This document shows, piece after piece, positions 1 to 4,819 of a DNA stretch of 5,507 nt. The first letter of the stretch is position 1; the number at the start of each line of letters is the position of its first letter. Origin of the DNA: Clostridium sp. AF27-2AA (lineage in GTDB: Bacteria > Bacillota > Clostridia > Lachnospirales > Lachnospiraceae); the NCBI RefSeq assembly GCF_003478505.1, contig NZ_QUFI01000010.1, forward strand, positions 1-5,507. The letters are read 5' to 3'. A model generated the notes under the pieces. That model searched no databases and was not told the origin of the DNA. It worked only from the letters and a program-made list of their open reading frames with translations. The position numbers and the translations under genes were made by a program.

Positions 1-864
1 AAGCAGCTCTTTCCGTTTTTCTCCCAGCTCGGTAATCCAGCTTTTGAGGTTTTTAATGAGCTGCCGGATGGACTGCATCAGGCGGTTGGCAGCCTTGATT
101 TCCCGGTTCAGATTGCCGATATTCGTCTGGATACCACGCTTTTCCATCTGCCGGACAGCAGCACCCTCATGGACAGTGGGGACAATATCAAGCCCCTGTC
201 TGGCATAGGAACGCAAATCCACACGCTCCGGGCGGTTATTGGCTTCCAGATAGCGGTTCTGGATGACCTCCCATTCATGCCGCCAGATTTCACAATACTT
301 CTGGTCGTTCCAATCAACCGTATCCTCCTTGTGGCTTTTCCACCTGCCGGACGGAAGTTTTATCCGTTCTCCGCTTTCATCAAGGTCATAAACCTTGCGG
401 CTCTTGGGAAGCCATTTCCCATGTTCGTCCATTGCCCGCATAGTGAGCAGGACATGGGCGTGGGGATTGTGTCCCGGCGGATGGGGGTCATGGATGGCAA
501 AATCAGCAATCATGCCTTTGGAAACAAATTGCTGTTTACAGAACTCCCGGACAAGGGCGGCGTACTGGTAAGGCGGTATCTCTCTGGGGATGGTAAGCAC
601 CCACCTCCTTGCAAGCTGGGAGTTCCATTGCTTCTCCACAGCTTCGGCGGCGTTCCATAAGGTATTGCGATCTGCGTACTCCGGCGGGGCATTTGCCGGG
701 AGCAGGATTTCATTGTGAACGATACCACGCTTTTCCGGGTAGTGCTTCACTTCCTGGTCGTATTCACAGAACAGCTTTTCGCCGCTCTGGTAAGCAGCGG
801 CGGCAACAGCAGACTGCCGCTGGCTGCGCTGCACAATAGAAATTTCGTTGTGTGGACAGGGCAT
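1..864 (-). CDS. MobA/MobL (MOBQ) relaxase, 5' part only
   Basis: DNA relaxase that nicks one strand at oriT and stays covalently attached to its 5' end during conjugative mobilization. The reading frame is open from the ATG at 862-864 to the left edge, giving 288 N-terminal residues. The candidate nicking tyrosine is Y25 in the motif AAAAYQSGE, the same place as in RSF1010 MobA. The metal-binding histidine cluster is H132, H135 and H137 (GHNPHAHVL), with H125 and H128 just before. Residues 217-250 (DLRSYARQG, then MEKRGIQTNIG) match the typical end of the relaxase domain, and residues 250-288 begin a charged helical region. A GGAGGG ribosome site at 872-877 sits 7 bases before the ATG. The C-terminal part is outside the window. 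The family call (PF03389) rests on recognised motifs and not on a search; I am very sure of it. Confidence 0.95.
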   Translation of the reverse strand, partial: MPCPHNEISIVQRSQRQSAVAAAAYQSGEKLFCEYDQEVKHYPEKRGIVHNEILLPANAPPEYADRNTLWNAAEAVEKQWNSQLARRWVLTIPREIPPYQYAALVREFCKQQFVSKGMIADFAIHDPHPPGHNPHAHVLLTMRAMDEHGKWLPKSRKVYDLDESGERIKLPSGRWKSHKEDTVDWNDQKYCEIWRHEWEVIQNRYLEANNRPERVDLRSYARQGLDIVPTVHEGAAVRQMEKRGIQTNIGNLNREIKAANRLMQSIRQLIKNLKSWITELGEKRKELL

Positions 865-895
865 TTCGTGTCCCTCCTTCCTGTGATTGACTGAT

Positions 896-916
896 GGGGT
901 GGCGTTTTGCCACCCC
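896..916. repeat. Perfect 8-bp hairpin in the relaxase leader
   Basis: The arms GGGGTGGC (896-903) and GCCACCCC (909-916) enclose the loop GTTTT. On the minus strand the hairpin lies about 30 bases upstream of the relaxase start, between the terminator at 928-962 and the ribosome site. No T-tract follows on either strand, so it is not an obvious terminator. It could stabilise the mRNA 5' end, hinder translation or be a protein binding site; the sequence does not decide. Confidence 0.7.
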
Positions 917-927
917 ACCTTGGGCAG

Positions 928-962
928 AAAAAAAGCAGGAGATCTTTTCAGATTTCCTGCTT
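928..962 (-). terminator. Rho-independent terminator, minus strand
   Basis: A 13-bp stem pairs 933-945 with 950-962, with one G-U pair and the loop TTTC. Read on the minus strand it is followed by a run of seven T (opposite the A tract 928-934, two of which are in the stem). It lies downstream of the small gene at 1049-1270 and upstream of the relaxase gene, so it would end the former's transcript and insulate the latter. Confidence 0.85.
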
Positions 963-1004
963 GGTGTGCCACTGTGTAGGCGGCGGGTATTTAGTTGTGA
1001 AAGT

Positions 1005-1023
1005 TCGGGGCAAGTTGACCCGA
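1005..1023. promoter_or_regulatory. 19-bp imperfect palindrome, possible operator
   Basis: The arms TCGGG (1005-1009) and CCCGA (1019-1023) flank inner complementary triplets CAA (1011-1013) and TTG (1015-1017). The only symmetric mismatch is G1010/A1018, with a single central base. The one-base centre argues against an RNA hairpin of full length and for a DNA site for a dimeric protein. It is directly followed by TGTGTAGG (1024-1031), which is repeated at 973-980. What binds here is unknown. Confidence 0.4.
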
Positions 1024-1048
1024 TGTGTAGGGAATGAAAAACTGGAAA

Positions 1049-1270
1049 TTATTTTTCTTTGCATTTTATACCGTAATTTCCCCTACTACCATTTTCGTAG
1101 CCCCGATATATTTCATATCTTTTTCCATTTATCTCCACTTCGTCATCGTTAATAAATGTATAAGACTCGCCATTTTCTTCACAATATTTTGAAATTGCTT
1201 CCATAGTTTTTGCAAGAGTTGGGTAATTGGTACTATCCTCATAAGGAACCCAAAAAGCCTTTTTAAACAT
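1049..1270 (-). CDS. Small AT-rich protein of unknown function
   Basis: A 73-residue soluble protein that I do not recognise. It has no signal peptide, membrane segment or cysteine motif (single cysteines at about 30 and 70). It begins MFKKAFWVPYED, has a central part rich in acidic residues with a probable beta-strand pair (SYTFINDDEVEINGKRYEIYR), and ends in a basic tail. The ATG at 1268-1270 is preceded by AAGGAGG at good spacing, which strongly supports translation. It is AT-richer than the relaxase and the replication operon on either side. It has its own candidate promoter (1331-1359) and terminator (928-962), so it reads as a self-contained passenger unit inserted between oriT and the relaxase gene. 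Function is unknown. Confidence 0.75.
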   Translation of the reverse strand: MFKKAFWVPYEDSTNYPTLAKTMEAISKYCEENGESYTFINDDEVEINGKRYEIYRGYENGSRGNYGIKCKEK

Positions 1271-1282
1271 ATAAAATACCTC

Positions 1283-1379
1283 CTTCTAATTTGTTAAATA
1301 ATCCACGAATTTTCAAATCTTTGTAAAATAATAGTATCATACAACTTCGCAAAAGTCCACTTATAACTTCTAATTTGTT
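1283..1379. repeat. 13-bp direct repeat bracketing a promoter
   Basis: CTTCTAATTTGTT occurs identically at 1283-1295 and 1367-1379, 84 bases apart. On the minus strand the first copy merges into the ribosome site of the 1049-1270 gene, and the second lies just upstream of its predicted -35 box. The pair could be regulator sites or the trace of a small duplication or insertion. Confidence 0.65.
1331..1359 (-). promoter_or_regulatory. Candidate promoter of the small gene at 1049-1270
   Basis: On the minus strand, TGGACT (1354-1359, four of six matches to the -35 consensus) is 17 bases from TACTAT (1331-1336, four of six). TG one base upstream of the -10 makes an extended -10 element. The start codon is about 60 bases downstream. 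Supported by sequence pattern only. Confidence 0.5.
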
Positions 1380-1431
1380 GCTGTCTTTATTATACTGCAT
1401 TGCCTATCGAAAAGATAGTATATTTTATAAA

Positions 1432-1482
1432 ACTTGTCGGCTGGGAACAGCTTGCAATGCAAGGTGTCCCCAGATGGCAAGT
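1432..1482. repeat. Three-tier symmetric hairpin, 51 bases
   Basis: Outer arms ACTTG (1432-1436) and CAAGT (1478-1482) are separated by matching 4-base internal loops. Middle arms are CTGGGAACA (1441-1449) and TGTCCCCAG (1465-1473), with one mismatch. Inner arms are CTTGC (1451-1455) and GCAAG (1459-1463), around the loop AAT. The spacing of all tiers is symmetric. It could be a single-strand origin, part of the transfer origin, or a structured RNA leader; strand and function cannot be told from the sequence. Confidence 0.7.
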
Positions 1483-1495
1483 CCACAAAAGGGTA

Positions 1496-1535
1496 GCTGG
1501 CGAAAGCCAGCGCAGGGGAAGCGTAGCGTCCCCTG
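1496..1535. repeat. Two tandem hairpins
   Basis: The first has arms GCTGGC and GCCAGC (1496-1501, 1506-1511) with a GAAA tetraloop. The second, one base away, has arms CAGGGGA (1513-1519) and TCCCCTG (1529-1535) with a 9-base loop. On the plus strand the second is followed by TTTGATTT, too weak a tail for a confident terminator, and no plus-strand gene ends here. The GNRA loop is more suggestive of a folded RNA than of a DNA site. Confidence 0.6.
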
Positions 1536-1606
1536 TTTGATTTGGAGCAGACCATGACTGCGGAAAATCACAGCCCTCCGGCGAGGAGCCTTCGGAGAAC
1601 GCAATG

Positions 1607-1639
1607 CACCAACCTCTGGGTGGTGTATAATTGCGCCCT
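1607..1639 (+). other. oriT: Predicted origin of transfer (oriT) with MOBQ nic site
   Basis: An inverted repeat, CACCAACC (1607-1614) and GGGTGGTG (1618-1625) with one mismatch and the loop TCT, is followed on the plus strand by TATAATTGCG then CCCT. IncQ-type (RSF1010/R1162, MOBQ) origins have an inverted repeat followed within a few bases by TAA-x-TGCG/CCCT, cut between G and C. Here TAATTGCGCCCT (1628-1639) matches that core at every conserved base, and the inverted repeat lies on the expected side. The predicted nick is between 1635 and 1636. The partner relaxase family is encoded about 740 bases away at 1-864. The consensus is recalled from the literature; the match is seen directly. Confidence 0.72.
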
Positions 1640-1653
1640 TAGTAAACTAAGGG
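1636..1653. repeat. 7-bp perfect hairpin starting at the predicted nick
   Basis: The arms CCCTTAG (1636-1642) and CTAAGGG (1647-1653) enclose TAAA. The left arm begins at the predicted nicked base, and the right arm contains the TAG stop of the DUF3847 gene. On the minus strand no T-run follows, so termination is not evident. Confidence 0.65.
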
Positions 1654-1943
1654 GTTTCCGGCTTCTCCCGTTCCAGCAGTTTTTTCAACAGTTCCTGTGT
1701 GTCCTGTCTGTGAAAAATGAGTTTCAACAACAGCATGACATCATCATCTGTCAGGCGTTCCGGCTCTTGTAGAAAACTTTCCAGCATACCGCCACGAGTA
1801 CAGAGCCGGTGCGTCCGTTCCTTTCGGGTAAGCTGCTTTAACTGGTGCTGCAATGCCTTTTCATCATGGATGGCTTTCCGCAGTTTCTTTTCGCTTTTCT
1901 CCAGCTCCCGGTTTAGCTTTTCCAGCTTTGAGGTATCAGGCAA
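1647..1943 (-). CDS. DUF3847 family coiled-coil protein
   Basis: A 98-residue cytoplasmic protein of the DUF3847 type (PF12958), found in many Clostridia plasmids and conjugative elements beside replication genes; its role is unknown. Residues 5-45 form a heptad-like charged helix (KLNRELEKSEKKLRKAI). The family core RTHRLCTRGGMLESFL follows at about 43-58, then a C-terminal helix with LTDDDVMLLLKLIF. The best start is TTG at 1941-1943. No in-frame ATG lies between it and an upstream stop, and AGGGGG (1953-1958) sits 9 bases before it. It overlaps the end of the RepA_N-like gene by 8 bases, which implies coupled translation. Its stop lies inside the hairpin next to the predicted nick. Confidence 0.85.
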   Translation of the reverse strand: MPDTSKLEKLNRELEKSEKKLRKAIHDEKALQHQLKQLTRKERTHRLCTRGGMLESFLQEPERLTDDDVMLLLKLIFHRQDTQELLKKLLEREKPETP

Positions 1944-2277
1944 GGGCAGCGTCCCCCTTTCCCGGTATCAGCACATAAATCCGGTTTGGTTCTCCAACGC
2001 CCTGACGCACCCGCATGATAAGTCCGGCGGTTTCCAGTTCATTCAGAGAACGCTTGACCGTCATAGGACTGCGGGACAGGACTGCGGCAATGGCTGTGAC
2101 AGGGAAGCAGACAAACAGGATTCCGTTCTCGTCCTCCTGCCCTTTGGATAGCATAGCGTCCAGCATCCGGCAGTACATGACCTTTGCGGTGCTGCTGACT
2201 GGAAATCCTGTCAACGCTCTGGGAAAGGGCATACAGGGCGGCAATGATGTGTCTATCGTCATAAATTCAAAATTCAT
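1936..2277 (-). CDS. RepA_N-type replication initiator, short (winged helix only)
   Basis: A 113-residue protein matching the N-terminal DNA-binding winged helix of RepA_N replication initiators (PF06970). The recognised line runs from FPRALTGFPVSSTAKVMY (about 18-35) through ENGILFVCFPVTAIAAVL, the recognition region SRSPMTVKRSLNELETAGLI (about 68-87) and the wing RVRQGVGEPNRIYVL. Full initiators of this class are several hundred residues long, whereas this one ends straight after the wing. It may therefore be a regulator of replication or maintenance rather than an initiator. The ATG (2275-2277) overlaps the upstream stop in an ATGA junction, with AAGGAGG (2288-2294) 10 bases before. It is the middle gene of a three-gene operon. 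Confidence 0.85.
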   Translation of the reverse strand: MNFEFMTIDTSLPPCMPFPRALTGFPVSSTAKVMYCRMLDAMLSKGQEDENGILFVCFPVTAIAAVLSRSPMTVKRSLNELETAGLIMRVRQGVGEPNRIYVLIPGKGDAALA

Positions 2278-2462
2278 TCTGTGTGTTCCTCCTTTTTCTT
2301 TGCTCGTTTGGATAAATAACGGGGGCAGTCAATCACAACCGCCCGGAAGCTCTGCTTGCACCCATGCTGGCATTTCCGGCATAATTCGTTGTAAGTGACA
2401 CGCCCCCGGTCATTGAGGTAAAATGAAAGCTCATGCTTCCTCTTTTTGCTCATTCTCGGCAT
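2274..2462 (-). CDS. Small basic four-cysteine protein, possible zinc binding
   Basis: A 62-residue protein, very basic at both ends. Its four cysteines C28, C31, C35 and C46 (spacing CX2C-X3-C-X10-C, with H33 between) suggest a small zinc-binding fold. I recognise this type as a common unnamed companion of RepA_N/DUF3847 genes but cannot give a function. The ATG at 2460-2462 has GGGAGGA (2471-2477) 8 bases upstream. The frame stays open for 49 more codons upstream (to 2609) with coding-like composition but no ATG, GTG or TTG, so this start is preferred on ribosome-site grounds. It is the first clear gene of the minus-strand operon, and its stop overlaps the next start. Confidence 0.75.
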   Translation of the reverse strand: MPRMSKKRKHELSFYLNDRGRVTYNELCRKCQHGCKQSFRAVVIDCPRYLSKRAKKKEEHTE

Positions 2463-2945
2463 ATTGCGCTTCCTCCCGTTTTCGTGTATGGTTTCGGGGC
2501 GATTTTCGGCAAAATTACGGTCATAGAGCCGCCTAAAATCTCCCGAAGTATCAGCGATAGGATAGACTGTCCCCCTATCAGATTGTCGTGTTTCGGTATC
2601 ATTTCGGTGTCAGTCCGCCAGTTCTCCCCGGTGTCGTTCCTCCCCTGAATCTCACAGCGGCGTATCGCTCCCGTTGGTACGCTCGTTTTGGTCAGGGTTC
2701 CTCCATATCCCTGCCAAAAGTCATGGCGCTACATCGCCAGGGAAGCATATCCCACACAGGCTGGTCATTCGATTGGAATAATCCATCGATGAACTACCTG
2801 TATCATAGAACATTTTTGTGCCCTGTGCCGTATGTCCACAAAGTAGGAATTAGGGGTAAAAATCAGAAATTTCCACGATTGCGGAAAGTGTGCTATAATC
2901 CAGTTAAGCGGCAGCAATGCAACCGCCGGAAAGGAGCGTGCGCCC
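2463..2945. other. Region between divergent rep operon and XRE gene
   Basis: No complete gene with a start and ribosome site is visible. On the minus strand two overlapping open frames run into the four-cysteine gene. One (2463-2609) is in frame with it; the other (2450-2728, 92 codons with no early start) ends 13 bases inside it. They may be the remains of a longer gene broken by a frameshift. TTTCGG occurs four times (2492, 2504, 2591, 2602) in two pairs. A weak minus-strand -10 (TATGAT, opposite 2802-2807) could serve the rep operon but lacks a good -35. The plus-strand XRE promoter lies at 2870-2899. Confidence 0.5.
2870..2899 (+). promoter_or_regulatory. Promoter of the XRE regulator, with possible operator
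   Basis: TTTCCA (2870-2875) is 18 bases from a perfect TATAAT (2894-2899), preceded by TG in the extended -10 position. The transcript would start about 40 bases before the ATG. The -35 box is half of an inverted repeat, TTTCC (2870-2874) and GGAAA (2883-2887), well placed for autoregulation by the encoded protein; that role is inference. Confidence 0.7.
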
Positions 2946-3752
2946 ATGAAAGGAGCAACAAGCATACAGGAACGCCTTTGGGAACTCCGCAAGGACAAAG
3001 GCTTAAATCTGGAAGAATTATCAGAGCTGACGGGTATTTCCAAATCAGCCCTTGGCAGTTATGAGAAAGAGGATTATAAGGAAATCAATCATGGCAACCT
3101 TATCACGCTGGCAGATTTCTATGGGGTTTCCGTTGATTATCTGCTGTGCCGGACAGAGAACCGGGAGCAGATTAACACGCCACTAACAGAGCTGCATTTG
3201 AATGATGAGATGGTTGCACTTCTGAAAAGCGGTCGGATTAACAACCGCCTGCTCTGTGAGCTTGCCACACATAAAGATTTTATCAAGTTTCTTGCGGACA
3301 TTGAGATTTATGTGGATGGGATTGCCACCATGCAGATTCAGAACCTCAACGCCCTTGTCGATACCGTCCGGCATGAAATCATTGAACGGTATCGCCCCGG
3401 CGAAGATGACCCCCATTTGAAAGTGTTGCAAGCCGCCCATATCAGCGATGATGAATATTTCAGCCACATGGTTCTGGATGACCTCAACCTGATTATCCGG
3501 GATATTCGGGAAGCTCACAAAAAGGACAGCGAGAGTGCACCCCAGACCACCGTTGCTGATGAACTGAAAGAAAATCTGGAAGCGGTCGAAAATTTCAAGG
3601 GCAGCCGGGATGAAAAGCTCGTTGTACTTTACTGCAAGCAGCTTGGTATCAACTACAAAAATTTATCGGAAGAAGAATTTCGCTGGCTGATTCGGATTCT
3701 CCAAAAATCAAAGAAAATGGGAACGCCTATCAGCCAGAGGAAAAAACGGTAA
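2946..3752 (+). CDS. XRE-family helix-turn-helix regulator, long C-terminal domain
   Basis: A 268-residue transcription regulator. Residues 8-67 form a Cro/C1-type helix-turn-helix (HTH_3): the first helices run from IQERLWELRKDKG to LEELSELTG, the recognition helix is in SKSALGSYEK, and the end is LADFYGVSVDYLL. Residues 75-240 are helical and acidic, with no domain that I recognise; they probably dimerise or sense a signal. The C-terminus is basic (KSKKMGTPISQRKKR). The start ATG has AAGGAG (2931-2936) at 9 bases and a strong promoter upstream. The gene is alone on the plus strand, divergent from the replication operon, so it is a good candidate to control that operon and itself. Its transcript ends at the hairpin 3757-3802. 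Confidence 0.93.
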   Translation: MKGATSIQERLWELRKDKGLNLEELSELTGISKSALGSYEKEDYKEINHGNLITLADFYGVSVDYLLCRTENREQINTPLTELHLNDEMVALLKSGRINNRLLCELATHKDFIKFLADIEIYVDGIATMQIQNLNALVDTVRHEIIERYRPGEDDPHLKVLQAAHISDDEYFSHMVLDDLNLIIRDIREAHKKDSESAPQTTVADELKENLEAVENFKGSRDEKLVVLYCKQLGINYKNLSEEEFRWLIRILQKSKKMGTPISQRKKR

Positions 3753-3756
3753 CAAA

Positions 3757-3802
3757 AAACCGCTGTTGCATGGTTGGGGTGGCTTCCATGTAGCAGCGGT
3801 TT
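3757..3802. terminator. Bidirectional terminator between convergent genes
   Basis: A 17-bp stem pairs 3757-3773 with 3786-3802, including two G-U pairs read on the plus strand, around a 12-base loop. On the minus strand it is followed by six T (opposite 3754-3759), giving a strong terminator for the cargo pair at 3864-4754. On the plus strand only TTT and scattered T follow, so it is weaker for the XRE gene that ends 4 bases before it. Confidence 0.85.
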
Positions 3803-3863
3803 ATGCTGTGCTTATTTAGTTAAAATTTAGGGTGACAAACTGAGGATACAACTAAAATACTCC

Positions 3864-4328
3864 CTATAATTGGATTGCCGATTTCTCTGAATCATTTATA
3901 TATACTGCAATCGAATCTGTTTCTTTCATATACGGCTTATCCCATAAAAGATGGCTTTTGTGATGATAAATCTTCCCTCCGTATGTATAGCTGTAAAGAA
4001 CTCTGTACGGGGACTTTTTTCCATATTGTAGAAACTTTTGCATATATACCTTTTCTACAATCCCATTAACTTTAATTCCGTTAGAAATCAACTCGCAATA
4101 TGATTTCCTCTTTGCTGAAGCGAGAACTGTAAAAATAGCTTGTGCAATTAAAAAAGCGACACCAAGTACAGAAAAAACAATCCCAATGTGCCTTTGACTT
4201 TGAACTATTGACGCTGATGTAGGCTGTAATATTCCAATAAAACTAAGCAAACCAAAAACGATAAAAGCACAGCCTAAGCACATAGAAATAAGAGCATATA
4301 ACTGTTCTGCATATTTGATTCTATTCAT
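3864..4328 (-). CDS. DUF3592-like membrane protein
   Basis: A 154-residue integral membrane protein with two hydrophobic segments at about 11-34 and 47-70, separated by a short polar loop. A soluble domain at 75-154 follows, beta-rich and tyrosine-rich. Its pattern GIKVNGIVEKV, then YRVLYSYTYGGKIYHHKS, resembles DUF3592 (PF12158) proteins, whose function is unknown. There is no signal peptidase site. The ATG at 4326-4328 is preceded by AAAGGAGA at good distance. It lies 21 bases after the SRPBCC gene and is surely co-transcribed with it, ending at the terminator 3757-3802. Base composition is clearly AT-richer than the regulator and replication genes, suggesting separate acquisition. The family assignment is moderate; the membrane topology is firmer. 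Confidence 0.8.
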   Translation of the reverse strand: MNRIKYAEQLYALISMCLGCAFIVFGLLSFIGILQPTSASIVQSQRHIGIVFSVLGVAFLIAQAIFTVLASAKRKSYCELISNGIKVNGIVEKVYMQKFLQYGKKSPYRVLYSYTYGGKIYHHKSHLLWDKPYMKETDSIAVYINDSEKSAIQL

Positions 4329-4349
4329 AGTATTCTCTCCTTTACAACT

Positions 4350-4754
4350 TCAACTTTGTTGTTCCAATGCTTTTTTTAAGTCCAGAACAAATTGAGTTTG
4401 CTGCTTCTTCAAATAGAGTTTTACAAAAGGTTTCATAAACCACTTTTTAGGTGTCACATTTTCTGTAAAATCAATTTGTGTTTCATTTCCCTTAGCTGTA
4501 AAAATACCAGTCCAATGCCCGGCCATATTGCTATTTTCCATGTCAAATTCCCAGCGGTTATATGGCTCAACAGCAGTAATAGAAAATGTAGTTGCATATC
4601 CGTCTTTCGTGTACTCAATAAACTGCTTCTCATTTATGATTTCTGTTTTGCTTAAATCGCTTCGCCACGCACTATATTTATCAACAGCAAAAACAATATC
4701 CCAAACTTTATGAATATCATCATTGATAATCGCATTTATATTCGAAATTGCCAT
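4350..4754 (-). CDS. SRPBCC-fold (polyketide cyclase/START-like) protein
   Basis: A 134-residue soluble protein with the layout of the SRPBCC lipid/ligand-binding fold. A first strand (AISNINAIINDDIHKVWDIV) carries the typical small helix; the signature YSAWRSDLSKTE follows at about 27-38, then alternating strands (TTFSITAVEPYNRWEFDM; GHWTGIFTAKGNETQIDFTE). A long C-terminal helix from about 103 ends in LDLKKALEQ. The ligand or substrate is unknown. An ATG two codons upstream (4758-4760) is only one base from the GGGGG ribosome site (4762-4766), whereas the ATG at 4752-4754 has ideal spacing of 7 bases, so I chose the latter. It is the first gene of an AT-rich pair with the membrane protein, possibly a lipid- or envelope-related cargo unit (inference). 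Confidence 0.85.
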   Translation of the reverse strand: MAISNINAIINDDIHKVWDIVFAVDKYSAWRSDLSKTEIINEKQFIEYTKDGYATTFSITAVEPYNRWEFDMENSNMAGHWTGIFTAKGNETQIDFTENVTPKKWFMKPFVKLYLKKQQTQFVLDLKKALEQQS

Positions 4755-4790
4755 TTTCATACCCCCTTCAAACTCTATTTTGTCATAATC

Positions 4791-4819
4791 ATTCTACCAT
4801 ACCATTATGAATAAATCAT
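4791..4819 (-). promoter_or_regulatory. Weak candidate promoter of the SRPBCC-membrane protein pair
   Basis: On the minus strand TAGAAT (4791-4796, five of six) has TG in the extended -10 position. The hexamer 17 bases upstream, ATGATT, matches only three of six. It overlaps the end of tnpV (its stop is at 4805-4807). No terminator separates tnpV from the pair, so read-through from the 5478-5506 promoter is the alternative. Confidence 0.35.

Larger units (their letters stand above)
1271..1646. other. Intergenic, structure-rich region between oriT side and mob genes
   Basis: No convincing gene lies here on either strand: the short open frames lack ribosome sites and recognisable products. The left third (1271-1400) is AT-rich and holds the promoter and repeats of the small gene. 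From 1430 the DNA is GC-richer and full of inverted repeats (1432-1482, 1496-1511, 1513-1535, 1576-1597, 1607-1625, 1636-1653), ending in the predicted oriT. Such density suits an oriT and lagging-strand origin region of a mobile element. Confidence 0.7.

Noticed and set aside
169..660. 163-codon plus-strand open frame
   Set aside because: It lies antisense to the MobA/MobL relaxase, whose catalytic motifs are clear; the plus product has no recognisable domain or ribosome site.
510..728. Short minus-strand open frames inside the relaxase (also 108-317)
   Set aside because: They are out-of-frame shadows of the relaxase reading frame.
896..916. Hairpin as a terminator
   Set aside because: The stem is perfect but no T-run follows on either strand.
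1005..1031. Palindrome and TGTGTAGG as the oriT
   Set aside because: No match to the TGCGCCCT nick core of the MOBQ family, which is present at 1628-1639 beside a suitable inverted repeat.
1717..2151. 144-codon plus-strand open frame
   Set aside because: Antisense to the DUF3847 and RepA_N-like genes, low-complexity serine/phenylalanine-rich product typical of a shadow.
2588..3064. 158-codon plus-strand open frame
   Set aside because: It overlaps the XRE promoter and the start of the XRE gene in another frame and has no recognisable domain.
4755..4760. ATG at 4758-4760 as the SRPBCC start
   Set aside because: It is only one base from the ribosome site; the ATG six bases downstream has correct spacing.
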